Shown piece by piece: positions 51,579 to 62,294 of a stretch of 64,000 bases of DNA (the first letter of the stretch is position 1; the number at the start of each line of letters is the position of its first letter). The notes beneath the pieces were generated by a model. That model was not told where the DNA came from. It worked only from the letters and a program-made list of their open reading frames with translations, and did not search any database. Source of the stretch: Symbiodinium natans (lineage: Eukaryota; Sar; Dinophyceae; Suessiales; Symbiodiniaceae); assembly GCA_905221605.1 (NCBI GenBank), contig CAJNDS010002350.1, positions 312,501-376,500 of the forward strand. Reading direction: 5' to 3'. The translations under genes were made by a program, and so were the position numbers.

Positions 51579-51686
51579 GACCCGGGAGTAACCTAGGAAT
51601 AAAAAGGGTACCCTTTTTGGTTCTAAGGGGATGATAAGGGAACCCCAGCCCTAAACAAAGGAACACAGGGCCTACTCCCGGTCCTA
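51579..51686. mobile_element. Intact family-D element
   Basis: gacccgggagtaacctagga ... cagggcctactcccggtcct; close to the copy at 27361. Confidence 0.8.
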
Positions 51687-51786
51687 GGAGGGCTTCGGCT
51701 TCGAGTTTCGGAGGCCTTTTGGGAAATCCCTGCGCGGCCGAGGGCGGATCGATGGGGGGCCTCCGGCTTGCTGAGGGCAAGGGGCG
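51687..51786 (-). CDS. Pro-rich exon
   Basis: The minus frame contains SRRPPIDPPSAAQGFPKRPP then KLEAEALL, ending against the family-D element. Confidence 0.45.
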
Positions 51787-52247
51787 AACTATCTTGGAGG
51801 TTCTTCTAAACAACTAGGAGGGCCCTTACAACCCTGTGAAAAAACATATGATCCTCTTAAAATCCAATAGTTAAGGGAAAATATAGAGCATCCCAAGGGT
51901 AACCCCTTAAACAGAACCCGTGCTTCAGGGTTCAGTGTTGCGGCTGGGCACGAGCGCACCCGCCCAACAGTAGCTCCCGTGACTTTGAGTTTTAGGCAGA
52001 TCTGGTCCGAAGTATTGGGTTCACGGATTCTGTACAGCGGCGTTGTGAGCTAGAGTCCCGTCTTTGGATTTCCTTTCGATAATTACTTGTGGATCATTGT
52101 CTAGGTAGGCCTATACCTTAATCCCAGTCACAAAAGGTTTGGGGGACTTAGGGATTAGGGTTTGGGGGTCTAAGGGGTAGAGGCGTTTAGGGGTTTAGGG
52201 TTTTGGGGGTTCAGGGTTTCAGGACTTGTGGTCTATAGGGGCCCCGA

Positions 52248-52360
52248 AGCGTGCCAAGCAGCGCTCAGCCTTGCCGAGGGCGTGCCAGGACTTGCCGGCT
52301 TCAGTTAAGATCGCTGCGGAGGATGAACCCTTCCTTATTGGAGTCACTGCGGACTTGTGG
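52248..52360 (-). CDS. Exon with HMG-like helix
   Basis: Minus frame KSAVTPIRKGSSSAAILTEA then GKSWHALGKAERCLARF. The W-x-x-L-x-K-x-E spacing is HMG-like, but LS is missing. Confidence 0.45.
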
Positions 52361-53354
52361 GGTTGGCTTGGGTTTAGGGTTTAGGGTTTGGGGTTTAGGG
52401 GTTTAGGGGTTTAGGGGTTTAGGGCTTAGGGCTTAGGGCTTAGGGCTTAGGGCTTAGGACTTAGGGCTTAGGGCTTAGGGCTTAGGGCTTAGGGTTTAGG
52501 GTTTAGGGTTTAGGGTTTGGGGTTAGGGCTTAGGGTTTAGAACTTTCTGAACGGGGTTGAGCGAGCATGTGCCAACATAGCCTGAGTATGGCAGTGGTGT
52601 CGCAAGGTGCCCCGCCTCCTCCCCCCTCCCACCCAATCGTAGAGTACACCTTTGGGGTGGGAGGGTTTAGGGTTTAGGGTTTAGGGTTCAGGGGTTTAGG
52701 GTTTAGGGTTTAGGGTTTAGGGTTTAGGGTTTGGCTATCCCGCATCCCAACCTTAGACTGGGAGAAACCAAACAGACTAGCCATGAAGCCCCACTTTCAA
52801 GCCTAGGTGGAACCACCAGAAGTCCGGGAATCAGACCATTGGGGTCTTAAGCCTCACTTTCAGGTTGGGAGTTACACTGCACTACTGCTTGCTTAAGAAC
52901 CCCCCAAAAAATTGAAAAAATGATCCCTATATTACCCTTAATAAGGAATAATATCTTCATTTTTTTCGGGGTTCTTAAGCAATTAATTGCACTGATAACC
53001 CACTATCACCATAGTAGGGTTTAGGGTTTAGGGTTAGACCCGTTGAACATATTCATATATAGGGCAGGGCGCTTGCTTGGGGTTTTGGGTTTTGGGTTTA
53101 GGATTTATAGGGTTTAGGGAGGAGGCTCTTCAACAGGCATCGTTGAGGACAACTAGCATGCTGGGCCATGTTGAGACACCGAGCCCCGCAAGGCCAGCTC
53201 TAACCCATGCACAAGATCCTACACAGCGCGAGCCCTAGGTCTACACACGCCCTTCAAACAACCCTAAACCCTACACCCTAAACGGCCTTAAACCCTAAAC
53301 CCTAAACCCCAAACCCCAAACCCCAAACCCTAAACCCTAACCCTAAACCCTAAA

Positions 53355-53525
53355 CCTGACTGACCACCCCTCCACTCTCGAATGCCCTGGGCCGATCTTC
53401 TCCAAGCGTCTTGACATAATATTCGCAGCAGTAGATCAGCCAAGCAGACCTCTTACTGCAGGGCCGCACTATGCAGAATCTTGGTAAAGGCACATCAGGG
53501 TGGTGGTACCGACATGACTTTGTTT
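53355..53525 (-). CDS. Longer exon, Cys-rich
   Basis: 57-codon open minus frame: VKTKSCRYHHPDVPLPRFCI, VRPCSKRSAWLIYCCEYYVK, TLGEDRPRAFESGGVVSQV, then TAG. Several Cys/His; no named finger is recognised. Confidence 0.5.
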
Positions 53526-53759
53526 TCACTTCATTGCTAACTACAAATCCCTAAACCCTGATCAGTCATTCAAGAATGGGGACGCTTGACGCTTGGCTCT
53601 TTTTACAAAGCCCATATCCCTGAACCAGAAACACCATGAACCTCGAACTGTGTAGGGCTTGCGGGGTTTAAGGCTTTCGGAAGATCTGTTCAGCTTTCAC
53701 CAATCGTGGCCCTAGGGTCAAAACAAACCCAACTGCCATTCTAGACATGCCTCGCTAGC

Positions 53760-54135
53760 CCAAAACCTTAAACCCTAAAACACCTGAACCCCTGAAACCC
53801 TAAAACCCCTAAAACCCTAAAACCCATAAGACCCTTAAACCCGTAAAACCCTAAACCCTAAACTCCCAAAACCATAAAACCCCTAAACCCCTAAAACCCT
53901 AAACCCGTAAAACCCTAAAACCCTAAACCCTAAAAAACATTAAACCCTAATTAAAACCCTAAGCCCTAAACCCGAAACCCCTAAAACCCAACCCTAAACC
54001 CTAAAACGAAAACCCCATTAAACCGCAAAACCCAAAACCCAAAACCCTAAACCATGCCCTAATTAAACCCAAAAACCCTTAACCCTAAACCCTAAGCCCT
54101 AAACCCTAAACCCTAAACCCTAAACCCTAAACCCT
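53760..54135. repeat. Degenerate AAAACCCT/CCCTAAA tract
   Basis: Irregular 7-10 bp A/C units, no gene. Confidence 0.9.
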
Positions 54136-54795
54136 AAACCAGTGGCACCTCGGAGGTTTGGGTGCATCTGGCAGCGAGCGAACGTTCTTGCTTAGCCTCG
54201 GCTTGGGAGTCAGGGTTCAGGGTTCAGGGTTTGTTTAGGGTTTAGGGTTTAGGGTTTAGGGTTTAGGGTTTAGGGTTTAGGGTTTAGGGTTTAGGGTTTA
54301 GGGTTTAGGGTTTAGGGTTTAGGGTTTAATTAGGGTTTAGGTTTAGGGTTTAGGGTTCAGGGTTCAGGGTTTAGGGCTTCGGGAGATTCAGGGTTTACCC
54401 TTGGGATTCAGGGCCTAGGCCTAGGCTTTCGGAGGGTGAGTGAACCCCCCCAAAAAAACACAAAATCAATAATAATAATAATAATACTAATACTCATACT
54501 AATAATAATAATAATAAACTAATACATACATACATACGTCTCATCCAGCTGAGATGTATCCACGGTCCCCTCACCCAAACACATATATAGGCTTTGGAAT
54601 GGTGCAACAAGGGTTTCAGAAGCCCCTGGACGTCCTGAACCTCCTGAACCTAACCCACGGACAAGCCCAGCCCACGCACACCTTGATTCAAGTCCTTGAA
54701 CGTAGAACCGCAAACCCTTACGCCTTAGATTCTTCAAAACACCCTAGGTCCTACACCCTAAACCCTAAACACTAAACACAAGGGGACAGTCTAAT

Positions 54796-54888
54796 GGCCT
54801 TAGATTCGTGCAGGCGGCAATTGATTTCGCTCCTTTCGTTCCTCGTCAGTCCATGTGATGTGAGAAAGGTACTCCTGGAGGAGCAGGT
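54796..54888 (-). CDS. Exon, possible C-terminus
   Basis: Minus frame LLLQEYLSHITWTDEERKER then NQLPPARI and TAA. Charged, coding-like. Confidence 0.45.
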
Positions 54889-55248
54889 TTAGGGTTTCGG
54901 GTGTAGAGCTTTGGGTTTATAACTTAGGGTTTAGGGTTTGGGGCTTGGGGTTTGGGGTTTATCAAAAGAACAGAGTCAGTTACCAGGGAGCCTAAAAGGG
55001 GCTAAAGTGTCATAAGAACTGCTTCTAGGTTGAGCTACATGCAGTCAGCATAGAGGGGGGAGGTGCCTCATGCAAGGGGGCCTTTTAGGGCTTAGAGTTT
55101 GAGGCTTAGGGTTTACCTTGACCACCCGGCCCTTCATAATTTCCGCCATTGTTACTTTGTACACGAAAAAGCGCAACCATAAACACAAAAGCGCAATTGT
55201 TCTCGAAAAGTGCAATCGCGGATTCCCTGCTTTTCTGCATGTCACTGG

Positions 55249-57099
55249 TCACTGCCGGTCGAGGAGCTTTTCAAGTAGGCATCGAATCTTCACCAAATAC
55301 CGTTGAGTGGTCCTCAAACTCGCCGTTGCAGCACTCACTCTCCTGCTTACCCTACTCAATCTCCCTATACAATCCTCGTTTTGCTCACATAGGAACATTA
55401 CAGGAGAGATGATTTCTGCACCGGTTGCTACCTGATCCTTCGTCTCTTGTAAAAGATGGTGCATATAGTGTAATTTGGGGCGGAGTCGAAACCCCGACAC
55501 CCCTATGCCCGTGCAGTGGTTCGCCATCCATGTGTACCCCCTCAAAAACGTAAAGCCAGCCTCCAGAAGTAGCTTTCCGCAAGAGTTTGGCATACTGAGC
55601 CCGTGGCTGTGCATAACTCCTACATATGACAAGCCGCCACGCATCATCTGGAGCATGGCCGACACCGGTAGGCGATCCTCTTCCAGCTTCAATTCCTTGA
55701 GGACTAGCTGGAGGTAAAACTCTAGCCACATCATGAGAAGGGTAACTTCCGAACCTTTGGCATTCACCCAGGGAAACTTGCTGTATTTCTCGAAATTGAA
55801 GTTGGATTTGGTGAAGCCCTTCAGATAGATATTCTTGCCCTCTGCAAGACCCCACAGCTTGTACATGGAGTAAGCTCTCTGAAGTCTTTGCAGGATTCCT
55901 TTGGAATCTCCCGGGTCAAAATCAAAGTATCGCATCGCAGCCAGCCGCACGATACAGCTACCAACGCAATCGCGGAACACACCAAACTTTAGCACGTGGA
56001 AGGGGTCGAACTTGTACATGTTGGCTGGAAAGCGGGCGCTGAATGGTGCATGGTTCAGCGGCGGAAGCGTGTCCCACGGATCACTGGCCGCCATCGTTGG
56101 CAGCCACTCGGGTGCATCACTGCAATCTGTGAAGCTAGCGCCTTCGGCACCGGCATCACACCAGGGGCATATCTTTGTCATGTTGACCACACCTGTTCGA
56201 TGATAGCTCCTATTGTACTTGGCAGCTTCCCAGTGCCACTCAGCATCCCCCTTAGCCCCAATGAACGCAAACTTGAAGTTCAAGCCTGACTTGGCGTGAA
56301 CTAGGCCACGATGCAGCAGCTGCTCGAACTGCCCAGCGACTTCCTTCAGCAGGCAGGGCAACACTTCCTGGTTTCTGTTGTAAACCTTCGACGGCACGGC
56401 TGCAATCAGGAAGCGGCTCAAGAAAGAGTGACCTTTGGAATTGTGTCGTAGGTAGTCCCCACACCCATGCTCCAGAGGGCACCCATCAAAACTCATCTCC
56501 TCAAACTTGCGCTTCCCGAAAAATCGTGCACGTTGCTGGCAAGGCATCCTCAGCCTACTGTTCGGGTTTTGCAAGTGTTCGCGCCTCTGGTCATACCGAG
56601 TTCGTTTGAGCATGGCAGGGGGTAGGCCGACAGGAAGTTCAAAAGTGAGAACAAAAATAGGGGATTTTTGAAGGGTCCTACCCTTGTCTCCATGAACTAG
56701 TACTGGTATGCAGCGGCGCCGCTCTGAGTCACTCAGAGAGGTAAAAGCAACATGATCCTTGTGGTAGCTCTTGAAGCAGGACCAAAACTTGGACAGCATA
56801 CCCTCCGCTTGGTCCACCTTCAACCCCCCAAGCAAGACTTCCTCGTACTTGTTTAGCAAGACTTGCAAGTAGTCAGTCACTTTCAAGTACGGAATTGAGA
56901 TCTCATCCTGCCCACTACTTTCAGGAACACTTAATGTGGAAATTGGAACCTTGAGTGCCAAACCATATCGGTTAAACAAGCGGTGGGCATTTCGCTCACT
57001 GTGATGCTTGTCCACCTTTGCAGCATCCCTCAGGCTTTGCGCTTGGCTCCCATCACTCACGACTGCTGTGGCAATCTCGCCGATGATGCACGCAGGAGC
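55249..57099 (-). CDS. Terminal exon: transposase-like domain of unknown family
   Basis: 617 codons to the stop, opening at agcccag|G in phase 0. Conserved-looking blocks: [43 protein letters not shown] (Cys pair), [45 protein letters not shown] and [17 protein letters not shown]. Three well-spaced acidic motifs (HGD, KGD, FDPFH) could form a DDE/RNase-H-like core, which is the only basis for 'transposase-like'. It also occurs, as I recall, as a very high-copy family in Symbiodiniaceae. The uninterrupted 1.85-kb exon contrasts with the tiny exons elsewhere and suggests a recently spread or retained mobile-derived unit. No terminal repeats were found around it. Confidence 0.7.
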   Translation of the reverse strand, partial: APACIIGEIATAVVSDGSQAQSLRDAAKVDKHHSERNAHRLFNRYGLALKVPISTLSVPESSGQDEISIPYLKVTDYLQVLLNKYEEVLLGGLKVDQAEGMLSKFWSCFKSYHKDHVAFTSLSDSERRRCIPVLVHGDKGRTLQKSPIFVLTFELPVGLPPAMLKRTRYDQRREHLQNPNSRLRMPCQQRARFFGKRKFEEMSFDGCPLEHGCGDYLRHNSKGHSFLSRFLIAAVPSKVYNRNQEVLPCLLKEVAGQFEQLLHRGLVHAKSGLNFKFAFIGAKGDAEWHWEAAKYNRSYHRTGVVNMTKICPWCDAGAEGASFTDCSDAPEWLPTMAASDPWDTLPPLNHAPFSARFPANMYKFDPFHVLKFGVFRDCVGSCIVRLAAMRYFDFDPGDSKGILQRLQRAYSMYKLWGLAEGKNIYLKGFTKSNFNFEKYSKFPWVNAKGSEVTLLMMWLEFYLQLVLKELKLEEDRLPVSAMLQMMRGGLSYVGVMHSHGLSMPNSCGKLLLEAGFTFLRGYTWMANHCTGIGVSGFRLRPKLHYMHHLLQETKDQVATGAEIISPVMFLCEQNEDCIGRLSRVSRRVSAATASLRTTQRYLVKIRCLLEKLLDRQ

Positions 57100-60000
57100 C
57101 TGGGCTTGCATAGGGTTTACATATATGTAGGGCTTACAATATATGGGGTTTTAATCGGGTTTAGGGTTGCCACAGGGTGGAAAAGAGGGCTGAGGGTTCA
57201 GAATAGGGTTTATATAGGTCTATTTTATTGGGGTGTAGGGTTGACGGGTTGGCAGAACCATAGCAACCTACAAGGGCTGATGCAGCTTGAGAGAGTATGG
57301 GGGCATCGGCCGAAACAGACCCTATAAACCCGATAGACCCTGCAGGAACCCTATACGCCTTGCAATCCCTAGACCTCGAACCATTTGCAAGGACGCTGTG
57401 GGGCCCGAGTTCGATCCCCTAAAACACCCGAACCCGAGCCCGAGCCAAAACCCTCTAACTCTCCTACCCCAGCCCTGTAAGTCATACCCCCCCCCCCCCC
57501 CCCTTCCCCCCATGCATACCCTAAACCGTGCGAGAGTGCACAGATCGCATACCCAGCATTTGCAAACGAAGAGCTCCATCAGCCACTCGCTCTGCAAGAG
57601 CACGTAGGGTATGCGTTGGCACTGGGCCTTGCAGGCAGGAAAGGTCTTAACACGAAAGATGAGGTCTGCATGCTCGCTCAGTGTAGTTGCAGTCAAGCAC
57701 AACTCGCCCTGCTGAAACAAACATTGCTAACTTGTTTGGCACGGCACGGGCGCGCGCAATCAAAACTCCACGTCGCACATTGGGAGAGCCACAAACTTCA
57801 AAGCGCCGCTGGCAGTCTGTCTAGCTATAGTACACTAGTGTAAACACTTCAGGATTCACCACGTTGCATAGTGAAGGCTCCCTCTAGTTTAATCCTTTTT
57901 GGGGCGCTTCGCCGGGGGCTCTTTCGCAGTAGCCTTGGCAGCTGGCCGCTTCGGGGGGGGTGGGGCTTTGATACGTGCGTGCTTTGGCTTGGCCTGAGCC
58001 GGCTCAGGCGCCTCAGCTTTCGTGGCCAGCGTCAGTGTCCTTTTCATAACACAAAACGGGAGAGGACCCTCCTGGTAAGAAGTTCATGAGTCCTTGCAGA
58101 TTTCGCCCGTGTCTCCAGTTCTGACGACTCGATCATCCTCAGCTGACTGGCAGTTTAGGGTTCTTAGGGTTATAAGGGAATTATAAGTTAGGGTTTATAG
58201 GGTCTTAGGGTTATCTATGGGGTTTAGCTCGAGAAAGGTATGCTGGTATATTTTTATAGTAGCACAGCCAGGGATCAGCTTTCGACTCTTGCCCAGCAGC
58301 ACATCGATTTCAGCTTCTGTCCTTTTAAGGGACAATATACTTTGGGATGCATTTAGTGCCCTTGCACGCTGCTCGAGTCAATATTTGCGTATATAGGATC
58401 GGTTCATGCAAGTCGCGTGTCGCTGTAGCCTTCGACCACACCCTCGGACATGTGCTTCGAGAGCTGTTCACAGCATTCATCCACGGACTTGTGCATCTGC
58501 AGCAGCTTGCGCAGCATCCTCGCACCGATTGCAAGAGCCTTTAATTAGAGGGTTTGCGAACGTGCTTGAGTGTGTTTTTTAAGAACGATCGATCGAAGTG
58601 CCAGGCCTCTGCGAGACAGGTTCCGTAGCATTGTCTTCAGGGGGCGGAGGAAGCTGTTTGACTTCATGGTCCGGCATGAGGTCGTCGAGTTTCTTCAAAC
58701 GTTTCTGGAGGGCACTGATAGCCTTACTCATCAGACTTGAGGGCTTCGTGGCTTCCTGGACGTCGGGCCAACCCAATTTCTTCAGAAGAGATTTTGCTTC
58801 ATCTGATAAGTTTGGCTGTCCCAGAACAGCACCGTCAGCCGCATCATTCCAGCTTTCTGGCAACTCACCTTAGCTGAGGAGTGCAGATCCCAGATGGCAA
58901 CGTTGGCAGCGCTTGCACAAGTATCTCGGTTGCATGCAGGAGACCAGAAGACTGAGCCAAAGCATCATTCAGATCGATTTCCATGTCCAGGCCAGACATC
59001 TCCACATCGGTCCCCTCCCAAAGATCTGTGATAGTAGCTTTTGCCGTTTGCCTGGTGCACGCGACACATGGTGCATGTAAATTGAAACAAACACCGACAC
59101 CGTCGAACTTAAAATCGAACATGAAAATGTTCAAGTCGAAGGCACTTCCTGTGGCCTTGCACTTTCAGCTCGCAGTAGTATTTGAGAATACCTCTCTTGT
59201 AAGGGTGCTTCCTTAGCCAGAAAAGCCAGAATATGCAACCACAGCTTTCCAGACACAATGTCTGGAGCTGCTGCCACGTGACCGAATGTATTGTTCCGGG
59301 TCTTTGTTCGCGGCGTCGACAACTGCCTGGATGTCTTCCCTGAGCGTGAAAACATCCCGCGTACCAACCTCTGTGAAAAAAACAAACATGTGTAATGTAT
59401 GTACAACATTGTAGCCGAAGGTCTCGCACATGTTGTAAGGCTCCTGACTCATCTCTTCCTTCGTCAAATACTCGAACATCACAGCCAGTTCCATCTCTTT
59501 CGTGTTTTCGGTTTTCGCCGAAAATTTCCTCACGAAGGCATCCTGCAAAAGATCAAACACACGCTTGTTTTTTTAGTTTTACTCGGCGCTATCTTTTTAG
59601 TTTAGGGTTTCAAAATTCAAGGGTGGTTCAAGGTTACATAAACATTTTGGGCTTATATAAGGGATCATACATGTTTAGGGTATATATAAAGACAGGGTTT
59701 AGGGTACCCCCCCCCCCCGCCCCCACCCACCCTCCACATTTCCACATTCAGCATGCACACGCGCGCACCGGTCCGTGTTGAAGCCCGTTTGCTCGAACAG
59801 CCTGATCACATGATTGCGCTCGTCTCCACCAGCTAGCCACTGGTTGCGGATGCTTTGCTAGTAGGCTCCATAGCACGTGAAAGCCTGCGTTGAATGGCAG
59901 CGTCACTGGGCCGTGGCTCTGGCAGTCTCGACTTGGCTGCTGCCATCTTGGGCAAACTGGCTTTTGCAGGCACCAAAGCCAGCGGGTGCGCTGGGGGTTT

Positions 60001-61829
60001 GGCCGGTTTGGCTTTTGGGGCTGCTGCTGTGGCTTTGGCTGGCTGCTTCTGTGCTGGGGGATGCGCTGCGGCGATCTGCTTTGGTATGGGCTCGCTTCGC
60101 TGGCTGAGCGGGGACAATTGCTCTGTTGGCGTGAGTTCTCCCTTGCATGTCTTGGGACTTGGTGAGCGTAAGACATCATCGCATTGCTGCACAGCGGTGT
60201 GGAGTTGGTCCTCCATTGCTTTCAGCTTTGCCTGGCTTTCGAGAAGTTGCGCTTGCTTTTGTCTGAGAAGAGCAAGACGTCGGTGCACCTCGTTTTTCTG
60301 CTCTTCCTTGTTTTCTGGTCGGTTGTGGGCGTCTTGTTCTGTTTTTGCCCTTGCTGCTTGCTGCTGTTCCTGGGCCTCTTGTTCTGCTTGTGCCCTTGCC
60401 TCCGCTGCTTTCTGCTGTTCCTTGGCCTTGTGTTCTGCTTGTGCCCTTGCCTCCGCTGCTTTCTGCTGTTCCTTGGCCTCTTGCTCTGCTCGTGCCCTGG
60501 CCTCCGCTGCTTTTTGCTCCTCTTGTTCTGCTTGTGCCCTTGCCTCCGCTTGTGCCCTTGCCTCCGCTGCTTTCTGCTGTTCCTTGGCTTCTCGTTCTGC
60601 TTGTGCCCTCGCCTCCGCTGCTTTCTGCTCCTTTTTGTTCTGCTTGTGCCCTTGCCTCCGCTTGTGCCCTTGCCTCCGCTGCTTTCTGTTGTTCCTTGGC
60701 CTCTCGTTCTGCTTGTGCCCTTGCCTCCGCTGCTTTCTGCTGTTCCTTGGCCTCTTGTTCTGCTTGTGCCCTTGCCTCCGCTGCTTTCTGTTGTTCCTTG
60801 GCCTCTCGTTCGCTTGTGCTGTCGCCTCCGCTGCTTTCTGTTGTTCCTTGGCCTCTCGTTCTGCTTGCGCCCTTGCCTCCGCTGCTTTCTGTTGTTCCTT
60901 GGCCTCTCGTTCTGCTTGTGCCCTTGCCTCCGCTGCTTTCTGCTGTTCCTTGGCCTCTTGTTCTGCTTGTGCCCTTGCCTCCGCTGCTTCCTGTTGTTCC
61001 TTGGCCTCTCGTTCTGCTTGTGCTGTTGCCTCCGCTGCTTTCTGTTGTTCCTTGGCCTCTCGTTCTGCTTGCGCCCTTGCCTCCGCTGCTTTCTGTTGTT
61101 CCTTGGCCTCTTGTTCTGCTTGTGCCCTCGCCTCCGCTGCTTTCTGTTGTGCCTTGGCCAACTCTGCTAGCTGTTCTTGCGCGCTTTGGGTCTCTGAGTC
61201 CTGCAGGGCTCAAAACGGCAGCTGTGCACATGTTCATGAGATGCATGGAGGTCAGGTTTGTGACTCGCCACGGCCTCTGCGTCTTCTGGTGCGTGGTTTC
61301 CCTCGTGGCAGCCGTCTTCCATTTGTGTGTCGAACACGGCTTGGGTTGGCTGCGTGCTTGCGCTTGCTGCGGCGCTGCCTGCACACAAAACCACACAAAT
61401 ACACACACACACACACACAAAAAAAACAAAAAGCCACACACACACGCACACACACACACACACACACACAAAAAAAAAAAAACACACACACACACACACA
61501 AAACCACACGCGCACACACACACACACACACAAAACCACACACACACACACACACACACAAAACCACACACACACACACACAAAACCACACACACACACA
61601 CACACACAAACACAAACCACACACACACACACACACAAAACCACACACACACACACACCCACACGCGCACGCGCACGCGCACGCGCACCCGCACGCGGAC
61701 GCACACGAGCACGAGCACGCGCACGCGCACGCGCACACGCGCAAGTGCACGCGCACGCGCACGCGCACGCGCACGCGCACGCGCACGCCCACACACACAC
61801 AACCACACACACACACAACCACACACACA

Positions 61830-61870
<41 letters not shown>

Positions 61871-62207
61871 CCACACACACACCCAAACACGCACGCACGC
61901 CCATGCACACTCGCACGAAAACGCGCACGCCCACGACACGCAGACACAGAGACACGGAGACACAGCGACACAGAGACGCAGAGACACAGAGACACAGACA
62001 CACATATTTACACACCCAAACACACACACAGATCTCGAGGCACACACACACACAGGCGCACACACACACACACACAGACCCACAGACACAGAGATACAGA
62101 GACACAGAGACACAGGGACACAGAGACGCAGAGACACAGAGACACAGGGACAGAGACACACACACACACACATGCACACACACACACAGAGACACACACA
62201 CACACAC

Positions 62208-62294
<87 letters not shown>

